Shown: positions 25,164-37,043 of the stretch, piece after piece
Layout of the letters: each line of letters starts with the position of its first letter
How positions within the stretch are numbered: the first letter of the stretch is position 1
Assembly (NCBI RefSeq): GCF_000275845.1
Contig: NW_006766941.1
Coordinates: 1 to 64,000 of the forward strand
DNA: 64,000 bases
Direction: 5' to 3'
Origin: Dichomitus squalens LYAD-421 SS1
Lineage: Eukaryota; Basidiomycota; Agaricomycetes; Polyporales; Polyporaceae
Made by a program: the position numbers and the translations under genes
Notes under the pieces: model-generated
The model's database searches: none
Told to the model about the DNA's origin: nothing
The model's input: the letters and a program-made list of their open reading frames with translations, nothing else

Positions 25164-26698
25164 ATGTTTGGCGCTCTCGCTGCCCTCGTTCTCTCTCTCG
25201 CTGCCTCTGCCTCTGCCCTTGCGCCCCACCATAGCGCGCAGCTGCGTCGTCACAATGCCCGTGGTACGAACGTGACCTTTGCTCCGCGGAGCACTTCCTA
25301 CAAGCTTGTGGACGAATTCTCTGGCCAGAACTTCTTCGAGTGAGTGATTTCTTCCAGGCGCTCCATTATGGAGGCTATGTATGTGTTCGCCTTCATGGGT
25401 TGTGCATGTCGGTCATGGATCGATTCACGGGCTCAAGGGAAACATGCTGCAACTGCTGTCATCTCCGGTGACTACATTGATAGCATCCGCGCGCCGCCAT
25501 GGTGTGCAATGTTTTGCTGAAAGGAAGTTTGAACGGAGAGGCCTTCGAGCCCAAGCATGGACACACGGAAGTATGAATTGACAACGCCGCGCCCCTTGTG
25601 TCCTGTCAATCGCCTGCCAACTCCCGCCGATCCTCCCGTCACGTCTAACCGAACTCCCTCTCCGCAGCGGCTGGGACTTCTTCACCGACGCCGACCCGAC
25701 CCACGGCCTCGTTAACTTCGTCGACGGCGACGCCGCCAAGAAGCTCGCATACGTCCAGTCCGACAACACCATCGTCCTCGCCGTCGACGACTCGGACGGT
25801 GTCCCCGTCGGCGGCAAGCGCAACTCGATCCGCATCAGCTCCAAGAAGTCGTGGACGCGCGGCCTCTTCGTCGCCGACATCTTCGCCATGCCCCACGGGT
25901 GCGGCGTCTGGCCCGCGTACTGGTCCCTCGGCAACGGCGCGGACTGGCCGAACGCTGGCGAGATCGACATCATCGGTGAGTCGCCGTTCTTATGACGCTT
26001 GTCCTTTTCGCCGGCGCCGCGTGCATGTGTGCCGCGCGATGCAGGCTTCTAGCTGCGCACTAGGGACGCTCTCCCCTTCATCTCCGTCGCCCATGAACGC
26101 AAGCTGACGCGCGGACGTCGCAGAGGGCGTGAACACCAACACCAAGAACCAGGTCACGCTGCACTCGGGGCCGGGCTGCACCCTCGACAAGGCCGCGCAC
26201 GCGCTCGCGGACGTCCTCGGCACGAGCTGCGCGTCCTCGAACGGCGACAACGCCGGGTGCGCGTACCAGCAGACGCAGAACACGTCCTTCGGGCACGGCT
26301 TCAACATGCAGGCCGGCGGCGTCTTCGCGCACACGCTCGAGGCGGACGGCATCTCCGTCTGGTTCTTCGACCGCGACGCGATCCCGGCCGACGTCGCGAG
26401 CAAGCAGCCAGACCCCGCGAGCTGGGGCACGCCCACCGCGTACTTCCCGAACACGCAGTGCGACATCATGAGCCACTTCTTGGCGCAGAACTTGATCTTC
26501 GACATCACCGTGTGCGGCGACTGGGCGGGCTCGGCGTACTCCCAGTCTGGGTGCCCGGCCACTTGCAACGACGCTGTTGCGAACTCGAGCAACTTCAATC
26601 GTGCGTATCAATCACCTTGGGTTTGGTTTGCAGTGGGACTAATCACGCCGTGAACAGTCGCTCAGTGGAAGATCAGCTCTGTCCGTGTCTACCAGTAG
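25164..26698 (+). CDS. GH16 family endo-beta-glucanase, secreted
   Basis: Exons 25164-25339, 25668-25975, 26124-26600 and 26658-26698 give 333 aa. A hydrophobic signal peptide (LAALVLSLAASASALA) is followed by a concanavalin-like glucanase fold. The catalytic signature E-x-D-x-x-E is visible as GEIDIIE, with E157 as nucleophile, D159, and E162 as acid/base. The codon of E162 is split by an intron (25976-26123). Cys pairs in the C-terminal half (GCTLD, GTSC, GCAYQQ, QCDI, GCPATC) suggest several disulphides. Family members hydrolyse laminarin-like or mixed-linkage beta-1,3/1,4-glucans, in wood or in the fungus's own wall. The substrate cannot be read from sequence alone. The first intron is unusually long (328 nt). 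Confidence 0.92.
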
Positions 26699-28627
26699 AC
26701 GCTTACGGCCCTAGACGTCAGAAGCCTACAGCTACCCGCATAGTGACATCGCTCTCTTGTCTCTCTCGTTGCTTGCTTTCCCTGCCCTTGATAATACTTG
26801 CCCGTCCCCCGGCATGTGCCTTGTGCTTTCTAAGTACTGATTCCTTTTACTACGTTACATGGTATATCTCTTCCTTTTTCGATGGGGATGGGCTGCTTGC
26901 ACATGCTTTACGCGATGCCTATCTACTTCCGTCGGTATCCGTTCTTCCCAAACGCTGCCGACGATTAGTGATGCCAGTGCTCGCCACTTCGCCTCACTCG
27001 TCGCGTCTAGATATGCACGCGGGGCGGTGCCCTGCTGACCCAATGATGACCTTGCCAGACAACGTCTCCAACTGGAGTCCTAGGTGCTGACGCGGCTCGG
27101 GCTTGTTACATTCCTGCGGTTCTCTCCCCTAGCATACGGCCTCACTCCCGTTTCTTTGTATCGCATAGATTCAAGACATCATTGTAACCCTTACATACAT
27201 GCATCGACGATTGCAATGGTCACCTAGAAGGACATCCGTCCATGTGCCCTCGAACTCGGTGTGCCTGCACGTGTGGTCCACAAGAGGGCACGCGGTTCCC
27301 TCCGTCTTGGCGGCGACGACACAACCCTCCACGTCATAGCAACGCTTCAGCGCTAGCGATGCAACGACGAGGCCATCGCTCCCACCGACGTGCCATGGCA
27401 GAGGGCGAGTCGCGACGACCGGAGGGAGGCGGGGCGACGCATGCGGCACGGCGTGCCCCAAGTAGGGTTATATACCTTTCAGCCCCCACTTCCGAGGCCA
27501 TAAATATCGCGCAGTCGCAGTGATCGCACGCGGGTGGAGCAGACCGCAGGAGCTTCTTCCTTTGTTTCGCGCATCGCCTGATATACGTATGAGTGATGAG
27601 GATGCCGGAAGGACACCCGGCATGGGTCCTATCATACGTATCAGATCATACGTTGAGCGATCGAGCAGAGAAGGGAAGCTTACTCGTGGGGGTGTACTGA
27701 ACGTGAGTCGGAATGCGCGTTTGGGGTACTCGAACTGTGGCGTTCAGGAAGTGAATGATGTATTCGAGACAGCATGATAGATGTGGTGACCGGATGCTGA
27801 ATGCGACGAGCCATATTGCGGATGAGAGTTACAAGAGTAATTGACATGCTCTGTCTACGATCTGGGTTGTGAACAGAGATGGGAAGGCATGCATAGTGAA
27901 GGTTTGACGTCTCTTGTAACTCTAAAGCGACCGTCAGCGTCTCATGTTTTATGACAGCGAGAAGTGATATGTGCTGAACACAGAAGGGAAGTATCAGCAG
28001 CAGGATCCCAACAGGCTCGTGAACTTGCTCCGAAGGCGGCGACGGCCCTCAAAGACGCTACAGCCTCAGATTTCCAAAGTCCCACAGTGCAGGAATGGGC
28101 GGGGGGGGGCGGACTCAGACACCGTCGTGTACGAATCGCACGGTACACGACGAACCCCCGCCTTCTGGCAATTCTGCGCAGCATAGGTCAGATAGAGGCG
28201 AAGGCATACGCGCGAAATGTCCGGAATGCTGTGTGCGCTTCAAACGATTATGACGCGAAAACCCGGACAGTTGAATGAGAACGGTCCGAGCTTCGTAATG
28301 ATTCGCACTAGTGTGTGATCGTCTAAAGATAAGTACGCACCTGGCCATCGCTGTATGACACTGCGACAATGATACCGCGGTCCAATGGATACCACCATTC
28401 CACCGCCAGCCGAACCTCGGAATGCTCCTGCACGGGGAACCTCACCCCTAATCAGACCCTGTTCCAAAGGAATGTTAGAAGCAAGACTGAAGCGCGAGGG
28501 AGCCCACAGTGGGACACTCATAGCGTTGAACTTCACAACACGGCGATTGGAGCTGATGTGGCTTCGAGAGCGGCCAAGTCGTTAGACCAAAAAAGCAGCC
28601 CAGCGATGTGCGAACGCTATAACGATA
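26699..28627. other. No supported gene (about 1.9 kb)
   Basis: Short frames only. It contains a TATA-like motif (gttatatacc near 27468) not followed by a convincing gene, and a G-run (gggcgggggggggcgg-like) near 28098. It includes the 3' flank of PEX7. Confidence 0.5.
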
Positions 28628-29920
28628 CTATACACGGAATACATTCAGCCGACAATCCCAACTACAGCTGGCCAGTACGCCTTCGTCATACAGAGACCAT
28701 CCGCAACCAACCACAAATTCTGTGTGAGGATCGTGAATGTACAACAGGTGCCCTGCGCCGGGCTGCGGCGTCGTCGACCATCTGCCTCAGCCTCCATCAG
28801 CTGCATCCCCAAGGGACGAGAGCCAGGATGATAGGGCACTCACACTCTACACGTCATATCATAGCTCGCGCTCGCGATCACGTCCGGCCTGTGCGGGCTC
28901 CACTGCACCTTCCTCACCGCATACTCATGCCCCGCCAGATGCGCCTCGCACACCCCGCCCACCGCCGGGTTCTGCGCCGCATCCGGACCGAGCTTGACCA
29001 TGCGGCAGTCCCAGACCTTGATGGCCTTGTCGACGCCCGCGCTCGCGAGCAGCCACGGGCGGTACTTGTTCCAGTCGAGCGTGAGCACCTCCCCGCCCGA
29101 CGCGGGGATCGTGAGCGCCGCGGCCGCCAGGGGCGCTGTGAAGGAGTTCGCGCCGGGCGCGGAGGGCATGTAGGCGGGGGAGCGGAGGTCGAAGATGCGG
29201 ACGGTGCCGTCCGTGGAGCAGGTCGCGACGGTGTCGGGTTGGTGTGGGGAGAAGAGCGCTTGGTAGACGCAGGAGGGGTGTGCTTGGAGGGTTGTTAGTG
29301 AGCGCGGGCGGTCGGGTGTCCACTGCGCACGACAGTAGGTTCAGTGAGAGAGTCACACTGTACTCGGGACTGGGGAGACGACATACGAGCTTCACTGTTC
29401 CATCCCAAGATGAGGATATGAACTGGTCCTTAGCGATGTTGGACCAGTCAACGGAGAAGACTTCTCGCGTGTGTTCTTGCCATGCGCGTATTGGTAGGTC
29501 CTAGATGCGCTTGCGGCACTTTGGATCTGGAAGACAGCGCACCGAGATACGTGCAGAACCTACCTTGATCATGACATCCCATAGCTTGATAGATCCGTCT
29601 CCCGATGCCGTTACGAGCTGGTTTTCATGTATCTCGGACCAAGCGGCATCGTACAAACCGTCCTGTGTCTCATAACTAGACACCTCAAATCGGAATGTCT
29701 TCAGCGACAAGGTTAGGCTTACTCACAACTTGTCAATACCAGGCTGAGGCAATCCGCCAGGCCCTAGACCAAGTCCGACTATGTGCAACCTTCCGTTCCC
29801 TACAAGTCCGTAATTCGCGGAGGACGCAAGCGCGAGCCTATTGTTGTGAAAGGGCGACCAAGCAATGCCGTAGTGCGCAAAGCCAGGGGTATGGAGTACT
29901 CCCGGTAACGGCCTGTTCAT
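28628..29920 (-). CDS. PEX7: Peroxisomal targeting signal 2 receptor Pex7
   Basis: WD40 propeller that binds PTS2 cargo in the cytosol and delivers it to the peroxisome with its co-receptor. Exons, from high to low coordinate: 29920-29727, 29675-29564, 29500-29387, 29322-28844 and 28781-28628, giving 350 aa, the usual Pex7 length. Repeats are clear: HYGIAWSPFHNNRLALAS, GLYDAAWSE, SGDGSIKLWD, SSSWDGTVKLW, CSTDGTVRIFD and SYDMTCRVW. A C-terminal HTEFVVGCGWSLYDEG then leads to a final repeat. The first intron removes a stretch carrying an in-frame-looking extension; only acceptor use at 29676 gives the conserved junction before YETQDGLYD. The start codon lies 94 bp from the divergent sirtuin start. 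Confidence 0.93.
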
Positions 29921-30014
29921 CGTTGAAGCTATTTGAGGAGGGTGCGAGGTCGTTTGTGGAGGAAGCGCGGGGTAGAAGAAGGCTGAGCGAGGACGAGCGC
30001 GGGCGCTGTATCAC
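29921..30014. promoter_or_regulatory. 94-bp bidirectional promoter, PEX7 / sirtuin
   Basis: This is the whole space between two divergent start codons and must include both 5' leaders, or the leaders overlap the opposite gene. No TATA box is seen. Confidence 0.7.
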
Positions 30015-31649
30015 ATGCGTGTCTCTGTTCCTACCATTCCGGACGCCGTCCTCCGGACTGCAAACTCTCAGAACAGACGAATAGCTCCTGCTCTTGCCAT
30101 CGAACGCATCTCCGCCTTTCTCTCTAATGGAAACACTGCCGTCATAACCGGGGCTGGAGTGAGCGTGGACTCGGGTATCCGCGCGTATAGAGGGGAGCAC
30201 GGTAGTTACTTGAACCCAAATTATAAGTCCGTCATTTCTGCGCATATCCTCATCACACTAAAATCCTGACATTTTTGCAGGCCAATATTTGTATGTTTCG
30301 ATTGTTTTAGCTAGAAGGATCGCAACTGAGAATGCCATAGTATCATGAGTTAATGGAAGCCACACCTAGAGGAACGGGGTTTAGGTGAGTGACTGAGTAA
30401 AGCTCGCCCCGCTCCCTACTTGAAGCTCAAGTCCTCGACAGGCAACGATACTGGTAAGTATTGTGACTCTCGAGACCTGATGGAGCATAACTCTGAACTA
30501 CTGCGAAGGCTCCGCTCGTACCTCGGTTACCCACCCGTCCGAGATGCACAAGCCAACCCCACACACTACGCCCTCGCTGCACTCCAGTACTCATCCGTCA
30601 CCCCTCACATTATAACACAAAACGTAGATGGGCTGCATCACAAAGCCATCAAAGACGTTTGGCACGAGTCACGACGAAACCAGGGCATCCTCGAGCTACA
30701 CGGAACATTACATGTAGGTTATCCTGCACAACTCGGCGACTACTTCGGCAGACTGACTCAGCCATGCCGCTCGTCTGTAGAGAGTACGATGTTCTCATGG
30801 GCATGCAATAGACAGACAGACATTTCAGGAGAGGCTCGGAATTGCGAACCCGAAGTGGAAGGCGTTTGCAGAGGAGCTGGAGCGCACAGGAGCCCGACCC
30901 CGAACGAACCCGGATGGAGATGTAGGTATCGCTTCTTACTTGAGACTGCGAGCCATGCACATACTCACTGTCGGATTGGTAGGTGGTCCTCCCTGAGGGG
31001 ACGGAGTACGACACGTTCGTCCTACCAGATTGTCCCGACTGTCTGAAGGAGAACCGCGTGAACGACCTGCTGAAGCCTGAGGTCATTTTCTTTGGCGAGT
31101 CGATTCCTGCACCCGTGAAGGATCGATCGTGAGCGTTGCCTCTGTACCCTTATTCGCTTGGAACTGACGGAACCTGCAGGTTCGAGATCGTAGATTCCAG
31201 CGACAGACTGTTCGTCGTCGGTACGACACTGGCCACATTTTCCGCATTTCGGTACGTACATCCTCCGTGAACCCTTCGCTAGGTCCCTTTTGACGTGATC
31301 GTTGTCTTTCATGCAGGTTAGTCAAATACGCCATTGAGCATCACAAGCCCGTTCTTCTCCTCAATATCGGCCCCACGCGCGCAGACCAGCTCGTCGGTAT
31401 CGAGACGATCGAAATCCCGGCTGGCTCCGTTATGCGGGAGGTCGTGAAGGGGGTATTGTGAGTCGTCGTGCCTTACTCATCATGTCAGCTTCTAGTCGCC
31501 TTCATCATGCTCAGACCTTGTCTGCGTGTTTGTGCAGGGGGAGCAGCGCCGACCGCGACGCTGTTGTCGCGAAGATGTTGTCCAGCGGCGTTGTTAGGAC
31601 GCCACCTGGGGACTACGACGACCCCGTGCCAAAACCGACGGGAGTCTAA
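30015..31649 (+). CDS. Class II (SIRT4-like) sirtuin
   Basis: NAD-dependent protein deacylase or ADP-ribosyltransferase family; class II members are usually mitochondrial. Exons 30015-30226, 30281-30290, 30341-30384, 30442-30453, 30509-30713, 30781-30921, 30983-31128, 31180-31251, 31317-31457 and 31538-31649 give 364 aa. Motifs: GAGVSVDSGI (NAD loop), TQNVDGLHH, HGTLH (catalytic His), CPDC (one zinc Cys pair), FFGESI, and GTTLATFSAF. Two internal exons are only 10 and 12 nt long. Both are needed to rebuild the conserved stretch KPIFYHEL and RQRYWLRSYLGY. The basic N-terminus could be a mitochondrial presequence (inference). The first zinc pair appears as RCSHGH, with one Cys apparently replaced, so zinc binding at that end is uncertain. 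Confidence 0.9.
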
Positions 31650-32072
31650 CCGTGGACGCACAAGGTCTTCTAGGACGTATTGGGTATACTATATCATGTA
31701 CGACGACAGGGTGTGGGTAATCATCGTCAGCTTCAGAGATATGCTGTGGCTGAGTGACTAGTGGCTAGCGTGTACACCCGAGCAGGTTTGTGTGGTCGGC
31801 AATCGCGTTCATAGGGGCGAGAATGACCGTCTGGGATGCATCGCGTCCGGTTCTTTCGCCAATTTGGTCTAACAAGTTGACAACCGAGGAAGCTGAACTT
31901 AGGTCGACGACAGAATCACTTCTATGATGGGATACACTATCCGAGGGCGGAAGACATGAAAAGCAAAGCGACATGTTTGGGCCACAGCGAGACGAACTAA
32001 ACAGGCAGACATAACAGCGCAGCAAGGACCGCAACACTAGTACGAGTCCGAAGTTCGAGAGAAACGGCGTAC
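31650..32072. other. Convergent 3' intergenic region
   Basis: 423 bp between the sirtuin stop and the stop of the minus-strand zinc-module gene. It should hold both terminators. No gene seen. Confidence 0.6.
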
Positions 32073-33958
32073 TTACTCGCCAACAAGTAGCTCATCAACC
32101 ATGTCTTCGTCCTCGTCTCCTGAATCCGGTTTGTCGCCCTCGTCCAGGGCTATGGCCGGGTCCTCCACTGAGGCAAAGTAGGACTCCAACGCGCAGACGA
32201 CATGCTCAGAGGCGGTGGTGCGCTCGCACTGAGCGCAATCCTATTTGGAGGCCAATGGAAGTCATGGCGCGAGCATGCTGGGTGAAAATCGAAACACGCT
32301 GAGTGAGATTGCCCTGGCCGGCTGTGCATCCATTGTTGGAGTATGTGCCTCTCGAGAGGTGGACGCAATCGCCGGGGCTCGCACCCGCCCGGCGGGTGGC
32401 TCAGACGAGGGTGGATCTGATGAGGTGACAGCGACCTCAGGAAATGACGAAGGGGGTATAGGCACCGAAGCGGGAGACGAGAGATCGGGGGCCGGTGGAG
32501 AGTGGAACAAGCAGAGTAGCGCCTGGGCGGCCGTTCTTTCGTCTGGTGTCGGTGGAGGGGTGATGGAGTCTAGACAAGGACTGATGGCAGACGTCGCTAG
32601 GAGAGTAGTCGTATCCGCATTCTGGGTCTCGATAGCAAGACCCTCAGAGCCAGGCGAAGGGCTTGGATGTGCGGGGAGCGAGTTGGGACTGCGGTCAACG
32701 AACTCTGCCCAGGATAGAGGGATCTGTTGTGGGAGACCTGAAGAGATCGATAGGGGCATAACAAGCCCACTGGAGCCAGGCCCGTACTTTGGACGCGCAT
32801 TCTCGGGGATATAAAGGCTCAAGACCTCAGGAAGATCATAGGGCGACGACGATCGAGAAACGTGTTGTGGTGGAACAGAGACGAGAGTAGAGCTGGAGGG
32901 TTGTAGCACTGTCTGGGGAGACAACTCCTGTGTGTAGCCTCCCGCGAGGTCAAGGCTGGACAGGGAGGTCAGCTCAGACATTCCTGTGCTCGAATCGTCC
33001 CTGTTGTCTTCGTGAATATTGGCTGCCACCGACTGCGAGAGCGGGTGTTTGGTTTGGGTTTTTCCGCGACGCCCCTTGCAACGCTCACAGACACTTACGC
33101 AGACGTGATTCTTTCTCGGCAACTCGACGCATCTCGGGAAGCCTTTTCTGACAATCTCATCCTGATGAATAATGCCGTGCTGTCTCCGGTAGTGTCCCCA
33201 CCAATGTTCCAAGTCGAAGTAGCCTCCTCGCGGATTGTTCAAAATGATTACCGTGTCGCAGCATTTGCAGCGCACCGCTTGCATAGGCTTCTGACCTTTG
33301 ATTTTCCAAAGGAGCGCTCCAACAAACCAGTCGGCGTGTAGTTGACCTAAGCGAGCCGTCTGTCCAGCGTTGAACCAAGGCTTGGGAGCGCAGCTGGGGG
33401 CAAGTGATTCACAATTGACCCAGGGAGCATTGACAAAAGGATACTCACCCTTTGAAATCCCTCGCTGCAATATGTGGAGGGATTGAATCTTCTGCTCCTT
33501 GGAATCGAGCGGGAGGAGGATGAAACTGGGGTGCGAAGTCGTATAGGATGCAACGATGCCCGTCTTCATCTATGATGGAGGCTTCGATGGCTCCTTCCGC
33601 CGCGGTTTCGCCTCCATTTACATGCGAGATGGTCCTTCCTGTCTACTTGTCAGATGACAAGGTCCCTGCTACTCGAGGAGTGTTGGACGCAGGATCACGT
33701 TGGCAAACGCGCTTATTGCGCCCACCAGGAGCGAGTCGCCGCTGGTGCTCCTCATCATTATTGGCACGACGCTTCCGTGAGGTCCTTTTCTCTTCCGTAG
33801 CTGAATGATTGCTTGTTTGGAAGCCGATATGCGGCGATAGGCCCTGCCGGTAAGTTGAGCTGGGTCTGGGATAGTAACGAATTCAATACAACAGTGATTT
33901 CAGAGATTACCAGGACCGCTCACCGACGCATACGAGATTGAAAACACTTGCGAGGCAT
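32073..33958 (-). CDS. Single zinc-module protein, tandem family member 1
   Basis: Unrecognised protein, 529 aa. Exons, from high to low coordinate: 33958-33924, 33865-33699, 33638-33449, 33393-33099, 33032-32298 and 32240-32073. The first exon is 35 nt, as in the other intact paralogues. A basic N-terminal part (KRTSRKRR) precedes the module at about residues 172-203: CKCC, then 18 residues, W, then H and H, with a conserved GGYFDLEHW. The family pattern is here two residues longer between C and W. After it comes a Ser/Pro-rich stretch of about 240 residues and an acidic tail ending in DELLVGE. Zinc binding is inferred from the Cys/His spacing. A nuclear role is plausible from the basic and acidic segments, but nothing shows it directly. 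Confidence 0.6.
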
Positions 33959-35061
33959 CTGATGAACGACAGATGTGAGGGGAGGGGGAGGACCTGTGTG
34001 TTGGTGCAAAGAGTCTACCAGGCAAGTCCTTGCAAGGGAGCCATAGGGCCATCATGTTCCGTTTTATACCGAAAGTAAGATCATGCCTCCCAGAGACGGA
34101 AGGAGACCAAGTGCAGTGAGCTGTTGCGGACCTCGAATATAAGTAACCCATTATGGTTTGTTGTGCGGACAAACCGTGGAACAGATACACTAGAAGAGCT
34201 GTGGCGGTTCCCCAGGCGAGTATGTCTCGCAGCACATCTGGCGGCGGAGAGGTTGATGATCTGATAGCAAGCTCTCCGCCATAGTATAGAGTAATATGGA
34301 GCAAGAAAAAGTCACCCCCGCTACGGTCCACGAGAAGAGCAGAGGCAAGGATGGTGCGGCATTTCCCCGCCCGGCGTCCGTGTTTCCTGTTTTGGGTGGC
34401 GGAGTCACACAACGGTCGACTGGGAGTCAGTCACTAATAGATCGGAGCTTCAACGATTAGGGCGCGCAGGGCAGTTGAGTGTAAGAAGACAATTCATTCA
34501 CTGGCTGCAGCTCGTGGCGATGTGCTATGAGCCTCAGAGCATTCTAGTATGGCAAGGCAAGGCAAGACACAATGTGGATCGTCAGAACTCAAGAACTACG
34601 AGAAGACCTACCGGCGCTGTTCGGAACACATGCTGTGCCCCCGGCCGCCCTTCGGGGGATAACACGATATTGGTAGATAGACTGCAGCGTGCAAGCCACG
34701 GGCTCCAGAGCACAGGTTTCCCCTGCCAGTGACAGCTGTGCTGCTTACGGAGAGCGGTGAACGAAGATGGAGGTACTTCGTGAGAAATTGCATAACAGGT
34801 GAGATACCGAGGGAGTGCGCTGGACCCAGCAGCAAGTCAATCAATTGAATCAACTCAAGGCAGACTTTTCGTAGAACAATGTGTGTAATTCGAGGTGCAT
34901 ACTACAGGAAACTACGGACGTCGTAATAGAAACAGTTGACTCGACAAAGAGAAGACGGGTGACCACCCCTAGTGCAAAACTGAGAAGCAACACGAAGATA
35001 GGCAAGTATAGGCTACATCGTTCCTCACGGCAATTGGAAGTCGCGCCTGGCGACATCGCTC
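33959..35061. other. Intergenic between zinc-module gene and its decayed copy
   Basis: No gene supported. The segment at 34321-34408 is a diverged copy of 36486-36564, upstream of the decayed copy. Confidence 0.55.
34321..34408. repeat. Duplicated upstream block, copy 1 (partner 36486-36564)
   Basis: Both blocks share the order acggtc ... cggcatttccc ... ggagtcac on the plus strand, with scattered mismatches. They lie about 360 and 395 bp upstream of their respective start codons. This marks a tandem duplication that included promoter DNA. Confidence 0.6.
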
Positions 35062-36091
35062 TTAGTCATCGTCAAGCAGCTCGTCGACCTTATCCTCCGA
35101 ATCTGACCAAAGCGCAGGTGAGAGAAACGGCGAGTGGAAAGGAACGCCAGACCTAGGATGCAGTATAGTAGGCACGTCGGCAAAAATACAGGACGAGTCA
35201 GCGTTCGCCACAGTCGGCTCGGCGCAAGCTGCAGTGAGGACAGACAGAGACAGGGGATGCAAGAAACTGTACTTCCTCCTTGGGATAACGTAAAGGATGT
35301 GGCCATCGGTTCCATCGGAGAGTGCCTCTGGGTTGCTGACTTCATGGCTGTCAAGACGGCCGCAAGGTCTTGCGGCGACGAAGGAGGTGTCGGAGATGTG
35401 ATGTGGAGGCTAATTGGCGATGACGCTAAATCGGCTGTGGCAGCTGCTGGCTGTAGAGATTGTCGGGGAGAGGGACAATCGATCGGCTCTGGGCTGTGGC
35501 GATTGCATGGCGAGGAGTGCCAGTCGCACCGGAGGGGACATCTAAGAAGTCACTTCGCGATGCTTGAGACGGGATGTACAGTTGAGCTGGGATGTTGGAC
35601 GTAGATCTCTCGCAAGACGTTGTCTGAGACTTCGCATTATGTGCAACTGGCCATGATGGATTCGGTGGAAGACTGTCAAACATGTGTTAGTGACTGAAGA
35701 AGTTTTAGAGTCATTGTTGCGTACCCCTATGTAGTCTTCCTTACACTCTGTTTGTGACGGCGACGTTTGTGATTTTGACGATGTTCGCTTACATCGTCAT
35801 TCTCAGCTCGCCTCTTCTGTACCCCACGAGACCTCAGTGTGTCGGTTTTGGACTGTCGTGCACGGGTCGTCAAGCGTAGCGATCGACGCGGGGTCACTAT
35901 AGGTATAGGAATGAAGCTCTCGACATCTTGCTGTAGGTGCACAGCAGTCGAAGAGGTGGCGCGAGTCGCGACGCGCGTAGAACGGCGAAGGGCGACTCGC
36001 TGTTCGCGTTCGTAACGGCTGATACAAATGAATTGAGCCTGTCAACATGCATGGGGAAGTGCACTCACGTAGATGACCTAGTTTGTACCAT
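35062..36091 (-). pseudogene. Decayed zinc-module family copy lacking the module
   Basis: It resembles family member 1 in order: a short first exon (36091-36069), a basic exon (from 36018, TRRSLRLTTRARQ-like and KRRAEND), a Ser/Pro-rich stretch at 35683-35426, a stretch SPISLHITSPTPPSSP, and an acidic end KVDELLDDD with a stop at 35062. No Cys/His module is found between the basic and Ser/Pro parts, where about 600 nt are expected. The Ser/Pro parts lie in different frames, with stops between them, that no GT-AG intron I could find reconciles. Deletion plus frameshift best explains this. A rapidly changing but working gene with odd splicing is the alternative. Confidence 0.5.
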
Positions 36092-37043
36092 CAAAAGATC
36101 TCGTTCATTGAAGATTAGCGGGAGAGATGAGCTGTACGCAGTAACTTTAAGAGCCCATCTGAAGAGGGGGCGTCGAACAGATGATGTACACGCGTCGCCA
36201 TGCCGAACATTTGGAAGAATCACGCCGCCATCATATACCAGGGAATGAACCTGCACGATGGGGCACTCGTGAACCTTGAATATCACGTACCAATCTGGGT
36301 TCCTTTCGCGACCGAGTGATGGAACACCCAACCCGCCACTACGAGCCCTAACTGAAGTTGTGGCGACCTCTCTGTCCTGGGTGTACTGAAGCCCCCCAGG
36401 AGAATTTCCCGGATAGAATCCCGAAGAACATAGAGCTGAGTCACTACAGAGCCCTCAAACGAAATGAAAGGGAATGTGCTCCTCGCCACGGTCGATGAGG
36501 CGAGAGGGAAGGTTGTTCGGCATTTCCCGGACCGGCTTTCGCATTCCTTTGGGGCACGGAGTCACCTGGGCGGCCGAAACCAATTCCATGCGCACGCCCA
36601 TCACCTCGTGTGGGTGGCGATGTACTTACTGTGATCCTACATGCGCGCTGTCCGATTCTGGTTATGCGGAACACCATATTCGCAAAAGGGATGTACCTGT
36701 GAGTCTGAGCGCCGAAGGCCCAATTCTCACTCCAAGATTTGCTGACCCTCGGGCTGTGCTGCACAGGCAGCGGTATACTACTACCTGTCCTACAATGAGG
36801 CCAGTCGGAACATGTCTTTTATTCTCAGACGCATTAGACTTTGGCCGTCAAGCAGCAGTCTTGGACCACTGTCTTGCAAGTTGCGAAGAAGACGTTCGGT
36901 AGAGACGCGCTAACAGCTGATCTCACGACATCGCAGTGCAAGAGCTACGAACACAAACAGTATTCTTCCAGGCATGTACTTCAGTGGAAAACCGTGGATA
37001 TTACTATAACAGAGAGAAATGCGCCTGCAGGCAAGTCCGGAAG
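36092..37043. other. Intergenic, contains duplicated upstream block
   Basis: No gene supported. The block at 36486-36564 matches 34321-34408. Confidence 0.55.
36486..36564. repeat. Duplicated upstream block, copy 2 (partner 34321-34408)
   Basis: See the partner block. It lies upstream of the decayed zinc-module copy. Confidence 0.6.

Noticed and set aside
28369..29298. 309-codon plus-strand frame opposite PEX7
   Set aside because: Antisense to confirmed WD40 exons; no domain.
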